Part shown: piece after piece, positions 24,543 through 36,739 of the stretch | Numbering within the stretch: position 1 is the first letter of the stretch | Layout: every line of letters starts with the position of its first letter | NCBI GenBank assembly: GCA_030340625.1 | Contig: JAOPHQ010002288.1 | Coordinates: 186,001-250,000 of the forward strand | Length of the DNA stretch: 64,000 nt | From: Merluccius polli | Taxonomy: Eukaryota; Chordata; Actinopteri; Gadiformes; Merlucciidae | Direction: 5' to 3' | Notes under the pieces: generated by a model | Told to the model about the DNA's origin: nothing | What the model saw: only the letters and a program-made list of their open reading frames with translations | Database searches by the model: none | Program-made: the position numbers and the translations under genes

Positions 24543-25182
24543 ATAAAAGCCCCATCTGGATAACAACACTTGAATACTGCCTCTCAACTGATTTCACCAG
24601 AAGACAAATGACAAACACCTTCCCTTCCTCCCCACAACATTACTGAGCAACATGAAGTCTTCTCTATTGCCTTTTTTAAGTCTTTTTTTAAACGCTATAT
24701 AACGCTTGTGAGGTGCACTTGTTCAATGAGGCATCACAGGTGCAGTTTTTTCTGGGAGATATTTTATAGCGCAGGCCTCTTTGTTAGAGATCATCGTTTA
24801 TTGTACATTTCCTCCCTGTTCTCCTGTATTTACACTCGGGTGGATGTGGACGTGTTACATGACATTGTACCAGTTCGTAGCCACTGCTTTGGGGCATGAT
24901 ATCACTGTCCACTAAATGGCAACATTAGCCTACCATACCCTAGCTCGAAATAGGAGCTTGTTACTAAAAAACAGATAGGTTAGTGTAAATTGTACTGTAA
25001 ATGGGAATATGATCTGCTTGATTGCATGTAGTACATTGGATTTCGATGGAAACGTTTTGTTAGTCACTTTTGAAAGTAGTGTTATTTTTGGCATCTTATA
25101 GTTTTTTTTACTTCCTTTCCTGTGTTCGGTTATATGCTTTGTGCCAAGCATTGGTTGTGAGAATAGTCTCACACCGAGCAGG
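24543..25182. other. unique non-coding DNA
   Basis: Nothing is recognised. Confidence 0.45.
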
Positions 25183-25246
25183 AACTTCCTGTCTGAGGAT
25201 AACTTCCTGTCTAAGGATAACTTCCTGTCTAAGGATAACTTCCTCC
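25183..25246. repeat. 18-bp tandem repeat, about 3.5 copies
   Basis: AACTTCCTGTCTAAGGAT occurs at 25183-25200 (one change), 25201-25218 and 25219-25236, with a partial fourth copy. Each unit carries ACTTCCTG, the reverse of the ETS core GGAA, so the array is a homotypic row of potential ETS sites. Confidence 0.95.
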
Positions 25247-26100
25247 ATGTTCTGATGGCAGACAGATTGCCAGGTGCAGAACAGCTACTCAGGCCTCTTC
25301 AGATTTAAACCAGTCAATGGAAATAAAGATAATGTTACTCAGATAGAGAGTGATTAGACTGAAGTGTGATGGTATGAGAAGAGAGAGGGAAACAAAAGTA
25401 AACATATATAGGGAATTATAGTATAAATATAGATATGATATAATGGAAACAAGTCACCTTAATCTTTAATAAAAAATTGCATTTTATATCAAAACCCCCT
25501 ATAAAAAAGGTTCAACGCAGGTAGAAACAAATCACCAGACATGAGCTCTCTGTTGTGTGCATACATTCCTGATACACAGGACCCCTGGCCTGTAGTCGCA
25601 GTATTATGAAAATGCTGAATATGAAATTGTTTATAGGTATTTCTGTCACCTTAATTTATTAATATTATATATAATAATTCATTTAATTTGTATAAATAAA
25701 CCTAACCTTGCTATTCTTAAATCAACTGGCCCCAAGTCAGGTTTAGGTTGTAAGGTATGAGGTCTTTGTCTCAATACAAATACTGAAATACTGTCTTTTT
25801 AGTTTAGTTGTTTTTTAAAGGCATGATGAAATATTTGAGAGCAAAGAAATGTTTGAATGTAGGATGCTTTGTTTGTTTTTAACTGCTCACAGCTTGAAAT
25901 ACAAAGCTGGCCTCCAGCCGCACAGCTGTATGTCTAGATGTGAATATTTTAAACACAAATTTCACACATTCAAATTTTTACGTTTTCACAAAATGTAACA
26001 AAAAAAATGTAGACAGAAATGGAAATGTCTTTAGTGAATTCACATATACTTATTATTCTACTTATAAATACAAATTCTAAAATGAAATATGCCGGATTTG
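25247..26100. other. AT-rich unique non-coding DNA
   Basis: No arrays or coding sequence are recognised. Confidence 0.5.
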
Positions 26101-26120
26101 CAACCAACAACACACCCACC

Positions 26121-26186
<66 letters not shown>
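26101..26186. repeat. (CCCA)n-(CA)n microsatellite
   Basis: CCCACCCACCCA units pass into a long CA run. A G13 run lies downstream at 26271-26283. Confidence 0.96.
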
Positions 26187-26189
<3 letters not shown>

Positions 26190-26283
26190 TAAATGCACAC
26201 ATGGGTCTGATGGGGTGGGGGGTGGAGGGGGTCGTCAGAGAGCTAAGGGGTGCTGGACAAAGGGGTGCATGGGGGGGGGGGGG

Positions 26284-26763
26284 TGGGGGTGGGGTTCCTG
26301 CACCTCATCTGCCTTCTCCCTCCCTCTGAGCTGCTCCATTTAAACTTAATATTCCATGAAATAGAGCAGCTCTGCTTCTATCAGGCTAATAGAATACATA
26401 CAATTATTTTCACTTACTTATTCTCCTTGCCTTTATCTGTCTTTCTTTCTCTGTTTTAGTTTTCAAACCAAATCTCACTGTATCATAGTATTATTATCAC
26501 GCATATACTTCCAGCTGCTGCAGCCGCTGGTGTCTCATGCCATTCCATACACGTTCCTTCAAAACTCCTTCCTATCATGTACTACACAAGTGAACATGTC
26601 AAATATTGTGACCAAAATAATTAAAATAGTTGATTTATTCTTTTGTCATTTTTGTTTGATACACTTTGATGTGGTGGTCACATTTATGCCACAGTGTCTT
26701 CTGTGTTATTGTTATTCTACAAACTTTATTCTGTAATGTATTCCTCTACTACTATATAGGCGC
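26284..26763. other. unique non-coding DNA
   Basis: This is AT-rich sequence without an identifiable gene. Confidence 0.45.
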
Positions 26764-26796
26764 GTATTTACTTTGTTGGCAAAACAAAGTAAATAC
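26764..26796. repeat. perfect 14-bp hairpin with 5-nt loop
   Basis: GTATTTACTTTGTT (26764-26777) pairs exactly with AACAAAGTAAATAC (26783-26796) across GGCAA. GTAAATA is a forkhead-like word and therefore appears on both arms in opposite orientation. Confidence 0.96.
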
Positions 26797-26939
26797 ACCA
26801 AAAAAATGCATGTAAAATACATTAGTCTCGCTGGATGTTGAAAAGTGGTCCCAACGATGGACATGGGCTGGCCATTTTTAGGCCATATTTATATTTTATA
26901 TTAATACATTCACAGTGCAACCCAAACAGCTTCTGGATC

Positions 26940-27430
26940 AATGTTTTTTTGTACATGTATTAAGACGTGTTCCGTTAAGAGGGGGCAAGTAGAGGCAGCG
27001 GGAGCGCCGGGTTAGAGGCTGTATGCTGATTTATAGCAAGGCCAGGGAGCAAAGCCCTGCAGCCGCCAACACACTGCTTCAAATAGAGATTGCCGATGGC
27101 CTCTGATGTGACCGGCGACCCGAGGTGAGGCACTTAGTGATTTATCTCCTCCATATCCCCTCATCTTTCCCGCCGCCGTGGCAGGGCAGGGTGAGGGCAG
27201 GCAGATGGGACGCGAGGAGAGACACAGGAGCCATGCTGCTCTCGCTGCTCTAGGCCCCTGACCGGCCCCCAGGAGCAGGGCTTGGTATGGGGCGCCGAGT
27301 CCAGAGGACACAGGGCTTGGCACCCCCTTAGCACTCAGGGTTAGCAGAACACAGAGGCCGAGGTAAGAGGTCCAGGTTGCGGTTATGGCAGGGCTGCTTG
27401 CTGCTGCTGCTGTGAACCTCGCAATACTAC
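26940..27430. promoter_or_regulatory. candidate conserved non-coding element, GC-rich
   Basis: This is about 490 bp of repeat-free sequence, richer in GC than its AT-rich neighbours, ending with a short (CTG)n run at 27400-27412. A 157-codon minus-strand frame exists but has no recognisable domain. The texture resembles an enhancer-type element. No alignment was possible, so the call is tentative. Confidence 0.35.
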
Positions 27431-28426
27431 CGAGAAGTATCATTCTGAACTTATTGTTGTTTTTTATTTGTCTCTCTCCGTCCACAATCCTAACTCTGTT
27501 CTCCTTTTGTTACGCACACACATAGGCAAAGACAAAGGCTCCACAAGCCTAGTACACGCACACACATGCATGCACATATACACATGCACATTCATGCACA
27601 CTCATTCTTATATGGCTTGAGTCCCCCCCCCCCCAGCTGTCTAAAGCTGAGCTTGGCTAATGAGGAAGTGTCTTCTCAGTTGACTGGACGCGATGCCAAG
27701 AGGCAGACCTGCAGAATCAGCCCTACAGCTTCATCTGTGCATGTGTGTGTTTGTGTGTGTGTGTGTCTGCGTCCGTGCACGCAAGTTTGTATGGACGCAC
27801 GTATGAGTCTGTGTGACCTATTGAGCATGTGCGAACCCAATTTATATACGGTTCATTCTGTGTAGATGTGCGTATGTGGAGATGTGTGGCAGAGAGAGTG
27901 AGAGATACACTAGCAGAGAGAAAGAGAGGGAAAGAGATGTGATGCTTGACTCAACTCGCAACATATTTCACCACATGGGACTGGTGGGGGCTTGACATCC
28001 CCCATGCACTAAGATCCTTCCGGAGCACATTTAGAGTGATTTTCAGTGCAATTATACCTGCCAGCTTTGACTAGTAAAGTTGCCCTCTCCTCGGCTCATG
28101 TCTTCATGCTGTGTGGAAGAAGTCCCAGCAATGCTGAGCAGGATGGGGGGGAAGCAGAGGGCCGTTAGGGGTCAGACCGAGGGGAAGGCTGAACCAAGCC
28201 CCTCCTGCCTGCTTCTAGTGGTACATCCAGGTCCAGTCAACCTGTGAGCATGCACACTAGCTTCACCACCATCGTGCTCCACTAATACCGACTAGTACGC
28301 ATGTCCCAGCCGGGTGACATCCATGGATCCTGGATCCTGAAGGACATCCAAAAACAGGAAGTCATTCACAGCTAGTGGGAGGTGATAATGGGCTGCTGTG
28401 TCCTTAGTGTCTCTCACTGGTTTACC
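27431..28426. other. unique DNA with small TG/CA runs
   Basis: TG-rich text lies at 27740-27790 and a GAGA-rich patch at 27890-27935. 28030-28160 is balanced and repeat-free and may be another conserved block. No exon is recognised. Confidence 0.4.
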
Positions 28427-28592
28427 TGTGTGTGTGTGTGTGTGTGTGTGTTTGGCTCCCCCAGGTGTGTGTGTATGTGTGTGTGTTTGGCTCCCCCAGG
28501 TGTATGTGTGTGTGTTTGGCCCCCCCAGGTGTGTGTGTGTGTGTGTGTGTGTTTGGCTCCCCCAGGTGTGTGTGTGTGTGTGTTTGTGTCCA
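28427..28592. repeat. TG array interleaved with four TTTGGCTCCCCCAGG units
   Basis: The 15-bp word TTTGGCTCCCCCAGG occurs at 28451-28465, 28486-28500, 28515-28529 (one T to C change) and 28552-28566, separated by TG runs of 14-22 bp. It is a compound minisatellite of about 29-37 bp in which the dinucleotide spacer varies in length. Confidence 0.95.
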
Positions 28593-28669
28593 CTGCTGTG
28601 TCTTAGCCCCATACATCCTACCAGCCATACAGCAGGCCTGGGCCTTACTCTGCAGACTCTACTAGACAC

Positions 28670-29040
28670 ACCAATAGGAGAAGCAGCCATAATGAAGTCG
28701 CTCAGCAGCACCACCATGCAGTGTGCAGACTGATAAAGAAATAAAGACATGGGGAAGTGTGATGAGGACAATTTGATCCGTGACATGAGGTACATTACCA
28801 CCTCAACCGCTAGGACCATGCAGACAGCCATTCTCCGTGGAAGGAGAAGCGCTTGACTCTTCGCTAATTTCACTGGTGTTCCACGGGCGCTTGTCAGACC
28901 ATCGTAGTGTTAGAGTGGTGCGAGGGGATCATTAGGGGGCTCCCTGCATTGTCCTGGGCTGGGGAACACTCCTCTCGATTGTCTTCAGGATAAGATGGGG
29001 AGCAGGGAAAAGACAGCCACTGCATTGTTATCATAAGAGC
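28670..29040. promoter_or_regulatory. candidate conserved non-coding element
   Basis: This is repeat-free, balanced sequence of about 370 bp between two repeat clusters. Words such as GATAAAGAAATAAAGAC, TCGCTAATTTC and GGGATCATTAGG are typical of transcription-factor-dense DNA. Stops occur in all frames. Conservation is untested. Confidence 0.35.
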
Positions 29041-29181
29041 TTATTGAAAACATCTAGCTGGTTTCAGTGTATCGGCTCATTGGCAAAATATGAAAGCAAA
29101 CATTGAATTCTGACATTACAATGATCAGTATCATTATGCACATACATCTTTCAGTAACAACGGGTTTGTATTAAGTATTCC

Positions 29182-29217
<36 letters not shown>
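29182..29217. repeat. (TTA)12 trinucleotide array
   Basis: This is a pure TTA run. Confidence 0.97.
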
Positions 29218-29638
29218 GCCTATTATTATCTAGTACAGAAAATGCAGAATGGACCCTAACCCTATAGCTGGTTTAGTTGATTTTGAAAAACAAAAAATCA
29301 ATGTTAACTGCAACAGCTGTCACGCTCATTTTTCAAATCAAGGTAATGGTCCAACAGCTCTGTCCCCTGTCCTGGGGTTTATATAGGTGTTGTTACTGCT
29401 AGAGGTGTAGACCTGGTGCCAGGGTCCGACAACCCACCGCTCCCCAAAGCAACACCCCGGTCAGCCCCCCTGAGCATACCTTGGTGCTGACAGCCCCCCC
29501 TGCCAAATAAATAATGGAGCTAAAGAGGCTTTCTCATGTCGCTCCACGCATCAGATCCACAAGCAGGCAAGTTGACCACTCAGCTGTAAGGTTGTCCATT
29601 ATCTCCTGTGTGGACACAGGAGTGTGGAGTGGAGTACT
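29218..29638. other. unique DNA, candidate conserved block 29500-29610
   Basis: 29500-29610 is repeat-free and includes AAATAAATAATGG and CCATTATCTC, the latter with a GATA-type core. No exon is recognised. Confidence 0.35.
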
Positions 29639-29699
29639 GGGGGGGGGGGGGGGGGGCATCGTCCCGCCAGGGGCCACGTGTGTAGACCCCCCCCCCCCC
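29639..29699. repeat. G18 and C13 runs facing each other, 30 bp apart
   Basis: G18 (29639-29656) and C13 (29687-29699) can pair as a hairpin around a loop that contains CCACGTGT. The alternative structures are a G-quadruplex and an i-motif on the same strand. Confidence 0.95.
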
Positions 29700-30055
29700 A
29701 CTGACAGCTCACTTCTCCCAGTGCCCTTTACAGTCAGACGGAGACGGGGCAAGACAAAGGCACAAGGAACGCCTCCATATTCATATGTGTGGATGTGAAT
29801 GTCATGGTTTTACCTGTCAAGGTCATGATTAGGAGCGGTCTGTGATCAACAATGTCCACGCACACACAAACACACACACACACACACACACAACCTCACT
29901 TAATTCCTCGCTCTGGCAGGTATCCCCCCGCCCCCACACACATACATACACACATGCATACATGTCACATTTCTAAGCCAATATGCGGGAAAGCATAAAA
30001 ACAGAGTCAACATAACAGCATAACCTTCAGCAGCAGTGTGTTTGATTCTCTGCCT
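29700..30055. other. unique DNA with short CA runs
   Basis: A CA run lies at about 29870-29892. No gene is seen. Confidence 0.45.
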
Positions 30056-30290
30056 CTTGTCACCATTTATTCTAGCTTTTGGCATTATAGCGCTAGCGTA
30101 ATAAATTCTGATAAATTATAGGTTGCATTGTTCTGATGACATGGCTGTCCTTGATCAGGACGCCAATTATGGGGAGTCATTCCCTGCTCTCTTCTTTCCT
30201 CCCCTATGATCTTAACAAAGGGAAGGTTCGGAAGGTGCAAAAAAAGCTGACAGTTCCCTCTTTTCTCCAATAACGTTTCAACATTATGAT
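30056..30290. promoter_or_regulatory. candidate conserved non-coding element with SOX-like sites
   Basis: This is repeat-free AT-leaning sequence. It contains TAGCGCTA (30088-30095), CATTGTT (30126-30132) and AACAAAG (30214-30220), both SOX-type words, and CAATTA (30164-30169). The cluster of plausible sites without coding potential suggests an enhancer. It is tentative. Confidence 0.38.
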
Positions 30291-32214
30291 GTCACTTTTC
30301 TTTAGCATTTGCATTTTATTGAATCCTACCCCATTTTGTGTTCTTAGAGAAAAATGCATGTTTCTTCAACCGGGATGAAGATGTCACTGTTAAGTCTTAA
30401 GACACAAATAGAAACATTTTGACTCTTCTTATAAGAGATGACAGGTGAGGACATGGCCTGTCTTCATCTACACAGATGTACACAGACAAGCGTGGCTCTC
30501 TGTAACGAGTGCAAGTCTAAAAATAAGTATAAATAAAAACAAACCAACATGCTGGCGGTGAAGGGGAGGTGAAGCGAATAGTCTCTCCTTTTTTTCATAA
30601 ACAATATATGAAGTGCTTTTTGCAAGTCAAATCCTTAAAGATTCACCGCTGGTTCCACTCTCCAGTGCCTTTTAAGAGTGAGACTGGAGAGGAAATGACC
30701 AGGAAATGATGGGGTGTATGTGGGGTGGGTGGCAGTTGATAAATAAATATACAAGGCATTAAGAAGATAACGGTGGACATGAAGATGGCCGACTTTCTCT
30801 CTCTCTCTCTCTCTCACAATACACATAACCTACTTCCTGAAGTAGGCCTAGATGGAATGTGTCACCTCTTTTCTAATCTTCTAAGCATGCTTGAAACACT
30901 ATAAAGCTGAATCCCCCTCCGAATGACTCCAGTCCCCTGACCCGGGTGGAGTCCCATGGAAGCTGTTTAATATTTGTCGTTAGAGTGACCATTATGGGCC
31001 GCCAGATTCCCACTACATGATATTGCTGCAACAGTAACTATGATAAAAAAATATATATATTTGATGACTGTTTGTGCAGTGACCCGTGCATGTCAAGCTT
31101 CTGCAGGCTTATTGTGTTGTCTTCTGCCCACACTAATGACCGTATGCCGGCCTGAGTCTGGGCTTCACCTGACCACCGCTCACAAAGCCAGGTTTCTGGA
31201 GCTGACAGGCAGAACGGAAATCACATCGACCTACCTCCCACCAACACAGCACATTACAGCACAAAGCGAGCACAAACAACTGCATTTCCACACTTTCTGT
31301 CCGCTTTCCTTCATCAGCACAATGAGTATGTTTTTACTCTTTGTTGTTTGTTGGTGTTGCCATGAAGGCGGTGCCCTATCCCTGCTTCTAAAGGACAGAT
31401 GCAAATAATGACGTTATGACTGTAATGGAGGGATTTAAGATTTCTGATTGGAATGCAAATTATTTGATTCCAGTTTGATCTTTATACCATACAGACAACT
31501 GGTCTGATGTAGCACTACCAAAAGCCTTAATTTGTTTTCTTTAATTGAATATGTATGCAGTTGTCATGCCATAGATATCGGAGAATAATTTTTAACTATT
31601 TGAGAAAACCTAACTAAATTTTGACATCAGTCCATTTCCGTGAGTCCTGGTTTTAGTCTGCTATGCTATTGCTATGTGGCCTTCATGGTCTGAGGCCAAT
31701 GCTGTGCAGTTCAATTTCAATTTCACTGCTATCATAACCGGGGAATTTGATTTTCATTCCAACATCATTGGCTGCAGTTGCAGGCACTTTTGATGGAGGA
31801 AAGTTTAATTTCTTAACACTTGCAAGTTCGCTTTGGGCCACACCACATGTCACCGACATATGGGTCTTTTATCGTGATTATAGAGGTCTAAGTTCCAGAA
31901 TACTATGTCACCTTCAAATTTCTCATGCTCTGGTCTCTTCAATGCATGCCTGGATGCCATAGCATCACCAGTGGCTATGTGCATATCAACCAGATGGATG
32001 TCTGTCCCCGTGTCTAGAGGAAATCTAGGCCACTGGAGCCCAACGTGAGCGACCTGTGGGCTCCCTGTAAAGGAATGGAAGGTAAATGAATGCTAAACTT
32101 GTTATCATAGCCATCATCTAGTGGCATGCCATATTTTCTCTTGTCAAGATTGTACTTGAGTATTTTCGGTTGAGTCTCAATTTTTCTCTCTCCTTTCGTC
32201 CACATTCACAACTC
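30291..32214. other. unique non-coding DNA; balanced block 30940-31400
   Basis: A short CT run lies at 30795-30815. 30940-31400 is repeat-free with mixed composition and an unremarkable 122-codon frame. 31740-31960 is similar. Neither resembles an exon. Confidence 0.4.
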
Positions 32215-32590
32215 CTGTGTCCTGGAGGCATCTATATTCATTTCTAGCATACCCTTCACGTTGCACCTCATCATCACCTCACCTCCACAATGCTTTGGAG
32301 ACTAAACCGGCCATATGTCAGCGGTGGCACTCCCGACTCAATCGCATCCCCTCCAGAGGGGGAGCGCAGGAACCCTGGCAGTTTGTTGTTTTTATCGAAT
32401 GCCTTCCTACCTCCTTGTCATATTTCGTCTTTAATTGTTGCCCAGGTTGGTGCCGGTGCCCAGTGCACCATCGCGAGGAGGCTTCCTCCAAACAAACCCT
32501 TATCTCGCTCTAATAGGCCCGGCCCTCCTTCAGCTGTGTCAGGCCACCGCGCCTCCCATTTGAACTGTTGCTGTGTAGCCCATTAGTTCT
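32215..32590. promoter_or_regulatory. candidate conserved non-coding element
   Basis: This is about 375 bp of repeat-free sequence with several CpG and words such as TTTAATTGTTGCC and TTTTATCGAA. A 98-codon frame occurs on each of two plus frames, which is not typical of an exon. A long but unrecognised frame (32568-33257) starts at its edge. Confidence 0.37.
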
Positions 32591-33733
32591 CTCTCCAGGC
32601 CTTACAATTTCCCCCATACTCATCTCTCTGCCACTGAACCCTCCCCCCAAGCCTCCCCAGTCAAATCTTTCACCTTTCCCAACTCTGCTCAGCCTCCCAG
32701 CTACCTCAATGTTTCATCAGCTGCAATATGAGCATGCTTTCACAATAAGCATTTTTCATCTTATTTTTTCTCCATCTGCAGTTCCACTTTGCTGGCCTGG
32801 GACTGTGAACCAGGTCATTTGTGACCTGTGTGTGTGTGTGTTTTGGAGGTTATGCTGGCCGTGTCTCACCCATCACTTCTTGTCCTCGACTGGGGACCTC
32901 TCTGTGGCTCTGCCGTTGTCACGGCGATGTGTATCTGTGTATCTCTTTGCATTTGCCGAGCTGTGTATATCATGTCGGGTGTACCTGGTGTGTGTGTATT
33001 TAAACATGCTGTATATGCAATGCATTAGTGAATATTCCAAGGTATCCTCCGAACCCCTTCAGAAGAAAGTTGAAGAGAGAAGTGTTGCCTCTACCACCCT
33101 GAAGGCACAGTCTTTAAGGTTGGCTAACAGCTCCTGTGCACACATTGATAGAATGGCAAAGCAGTTTGCTCTACTACATTTAACAATGATATATCATTCT
33201 CACAACTTTGGGGGGAATTTTTTCAAATCAATGGGTGTACTGGTGGAGCGGGATTAGTATGACTAACATGCTGAGAGGGTGTTAGTGGCCGAGTATGGAT
33301 CCCAGGCGAGGCTCGGATCAATGGCATTTGTGGACACTAAGCTCAATAACAAGCCTTCCAAGAATTGGTTAGAAGAAGAAAGAAATAGATGTGAAAATCA
33401 AATTTGCTGGTGGAGAAGCTAATATCCTGGATGTGCGGCCAGCTGAACATGAGCTGTGCAGCCGGTGGCGGGCGCTAGGGTCGACAGAGTGGATTCCTCT
33501 GCTGGAATGATACAGATACAAAATGTAGCCGTCGTTATTGATATCTTTCCATCATTGATATTGGCAGACTGAGTTTGGAGAATTTGAAACAGATTGATCT
33601 CAAAGGGTTGAGAAAATGTATTAAGTGACTTGAATTGATTTAGGTATTGAGTGTTTTTTTTATGCAATAGGGGGATGTAGATTACGGCAAATGTGTGTGA
33701 GAGTATATTTTACTATTATTAAAGGAGTGGTCC

Positions 33734-33734
<1 letters not shown>
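32591..33734. other. unique DNA containing the longest non-repeat open frame
   Basis: A 229-codon frame (32568-33257) has a Pro/Leu/Ser-rich first half read from C/T-rich DNA and a mixed second half. No domain, signal or splice context is recognised, and one frame this long is not surprising in 64 kb. I regard it as non-coding. Confidence 0.5.

Positions 33735-33797
<63 letters not shown>
33735..33797. repeat. (ATC)21 trinucleotide array
   Basis: This is a pure ATC/TCA run. Confidence 0.98.
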
Positions 33798-34161
33798 TCC
33801 CTTATGGTATATACTGTATATGATATGCAGAACATGAGGGCTTTGCATTAGTGGCACATGGTGAGGCAACATTAAATGGGAATTACATCAATATCTTGTT
33901 TGTTATCAATGTCTTGACAAAAGATTGTGTTTTTGAAGGATGTGTATGATAGCATTTTTTCATAAGAACAATGCTATGCCAATCCGAACCATATGTTGCT
34001 CTAAACACTTGAGCAAAATGTGAATCTTATGCAAATCTACTATGCAAACATGGACAAAAGCAATGGTTAATTTAAATGTTTAAACTCTAGAACAATTGTA
34101 CAATATATTGGGACATTCTGTAGTCTTTCATTCTGTAGTCATTATTATTGAGTAACATATA
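33798..34161. other. AT-rich unique DNA with octamer and 15-bp direct repeat
   Basis: ATGCAAAT lies at 34029-34036. CATTCTGTAGTC occurs twice in tandem near 34113-34141. No gene is seen. Confidence 0.5.
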
Positions 34162-34162
34162 C

Positions 34163-34259
<97 letters not shown>
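34162..34259. repeat. (CA)n microsatellite, about 48 units
   Basis: This CA run has one AA interruption near 34191. Confidence 0.98.
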
Positions 34260-34261
<2 letters not shown>

Positions 34262-34724
34262 CAATGTAGTTCTTATTTGCAGAGAAAATTCATTTTCCAT
34301 CTGCAAGCGAATTGAGAAATGTACATGTAGACAGGACATTTACTTTCTGTCGGTGGGTCAGATTGTATATGTTGTTTATTGTCTGTTGGACCTGTGATTC
34401 TACATCCAATAATGTCTGACTCTGGCTCCAAAAGTAGCTGTCTGGAAAGGTAGCCAGTGAACTATGGTCAAACAACATCACTTTCCAGGGAACATTACAA
34501 TCTCTACAACGGAGCGACGATACCACCAAGATAACAATGACAAAACTCATTGGAGTAGAGAAAAGTAGGACAAAAGGAAAGATTGCTTGAGAAAGGAGAG
34601 AAACGGAAGAGGGTGTTCTGGTAGATGGGAAGAGAAGTATATAAAGTCACAAGACAAAGAGGTTGGCTAAAAGTAATGAATACAGGGGGTGAAATTAGAC
34701 CAGTGAGTGCAGTGGATGCGCCAG
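34260..34724. other. unique non-coding DNA
   Basis: Nothing is recognised. Confidence 0.45.
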
Positions 34725-34796
34725 TAGAGCTTCACAATGACAGAGCGAGGGAGATGCATCTAGAGCTTCACAATGACAGAGAAAGGGAGATGGGTA
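34725..34796. repeat. 36-bp tandem duplication
   Basis: TAGAGCTTCACAATGACAGA starts both copies (34725-34760 and 34761-34796). They differ at a few bases, CGAGG against AAAGG and at the ends. Confidence 0.95.
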
Positions 34797-34892
34797 GAAA
34801 GTGGACATAATTAAACAGCTTAATGACATTTTTTTTGAGGGGGGGTATTTGCCACCTGTTTTTCTTTTAATGCAACCCTGTGTCTTGTTTTC

Positions 34893-34922
34893 TTTTTTTG
34901 GGGGGGGGGGGGGGGGGGGGGG
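34893..34922. repeat. T7-G23 homopolymer junction
   Basis: Seven T are followed by twenty-three G. It has the same T-to-G arrangement as 1842-1880. Confidence 0.97.
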
Positions 34923-35156
34923 TTTCTCATTTTGAGCTTTCAAAGAAGTTCCTGCCTGGGCGGTTAGCACAGCATGTCAAATTGCTCTTGCTCAAGAAAT
35001 AATTTTGATTTTCTTTTTTTGCTGTTTGCAAAGCACTGCGAAACAAAAGCACCCCCTCCGCCAACCCCCCCAGTATAATTTGCCTTGGCAGGGTACCTCT
35101 GAGTGGGGGGTCTGCATGGACAGATAGGGCCCTGTCTCCTTACAGGAGATTCTTGG

Positions 35157-35158
<2 letters not shown>

Positions 35159-35189
<31 letters not shown>

Positions 35190-35222
35190 TGTCTGTGTGT
35201 GTGTATGTGTGTGTGTGTGTGT
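35159..35222. repeat. (GT)n microsatellite with CTGTCT interruption
   Basis: Two TG runs are broken by CTGTCTG and TATG. Confidence 0.96.
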
Positions 35223-36739
35223 CTGCGTGTTAGTGGGGGCAATGCCACCATCAATTTTACCCAAAATGCTGCAATTGTCCCTAAGATTGAACAGTACAGA
35301 GTGGTTACCTTCATCTTCCCTTCTATTCATTATCTCTTCTGTGTTGAAATAGACCATTTAATGTGTGAAAGTTTTTAAGAGAGCACTCTGCTACTGAAAC
35401 CAAACCATAGTTATGTTATGAAAGTAGTATGAATAGCAAATGAGCACTTTTCTATATTTCATTGACATTACATATGAATTAGGTATCGTTGAACTACATT
35501 TACCTTCATTTCCTTTTTTTATTCACAATTTTCTAGTGCACACAAATTGACACTATTCTGTGGTGTACATTTACTAAGGAAAAATGATATTATATTTTTA
35601 TGGCCTATGCCAGAGGACATGACTTTTATTTAATATTTCTATTAAAATCTATCATTAATGATTCATTTTGGCAACAGGGGGCTATAAAAGCCACAAGATT
35701 AGTTGTATGTACAATCTAATGAATACACCCAAATAAAGTTCATCTAGACATATTTCTCTGCTATTTACTATACAATAAAACATATTTTATTACCCCATTC
35801 AGAACAGTCAACATTGTAGCTAGATCTTTATTTACTTGTAAATTGACACACTGACTATTCATTCTGTGTAACTGTACTTATAAAACCTCTCTCAAAACCT
35901 TCAATGTTGTTGGAATAGTATTGAGTGAATGAATAATACTCAACTTAAAATAATTAACACTTTTATATTAGGTCATTTAGTTGTTGACCTTCAAAAGTAA
36001 TTATATAATGATAGAGGATTGGTATGTCTTATGATTCCTTTCACACGACCGTTATCTACTTCACTTGGAATACCTGTGAAACAAAACCTGACTCGATTTA
36101 ATAAAATATGCCCTTTTAATGTGTAAAATAATTTCATGTTCATATTACAGTTGTTATTCCTGGCAGTAAAAAAGGGTGAAGTAATCCTTGAAACTAAAAA
36201 GCCTTTTTGAAGAATGGCAATCAAAATGATATAATGGCTGAGGAGTTTGTAATTGTATGAACAAGATAATCAAAAACATTTTGGAGAATAATACATTTCA
36301 GCGAAAGATCTTGTTAACACTTTGCTGTGCCGTTTCCTTGTGATACTTCAGATACGTATTTGCCATGTTCCAATTCAACTTAACCTTGGCCTTTTTTTCT
36401 AAGTGACGTTAAATAGTTTAACTGTCATTTTCAGTACAGTCAGCTGGTGAAGTAAGGATTCAGCATTTTAAATGCCCTTATTTGTGCAACAACGCTCACC
36501 AGGACTTGCCTCAGTGTCACAGGGGGGGCTGGTAACACAGTCTTGATAAGCTATCACAGCTGCCTGCCAAGATACATGATAGTATTTAACTACAGGAACT
36601 ATCCTTCAGGGCCGCCTCCTCCAGCTCCCAATCAGTCCTTCTGCCAAACATACAATCCTATGAAGAATGATCAAACAATTAGTTTTTTTGTACCTCTCCA
36701 AATTATAGCAACTTAATTACAGACATCGCTCTAAAAATG
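35223..36739. other. AT-rich unique DNA; TATA-like site at 35683; balanced block 36470-36620
   Basis: TATAAAAG lies at 35683-35690 in GGGGGC..CCAC context, but no coding sequence follows. 36470-36620 is balanced and holds CTTGATAAGCTATCAC, two GATA words in opposite orientation. Confidence 0.4.

Noticed and set aside
32568..33257. 229-codon plus-strand frame outside repeats
   Set aside because: No recognisable domain, half of it comes from C/T-rich DNA, no splice context, and one frame of this size in 64 kb is compatible with chance.
35683..35690. TATAAAAG as a promoter
   Set aside because: It is isolated in AT-rich DNA with no other promoter motif and no transcript evidence in the sequence.
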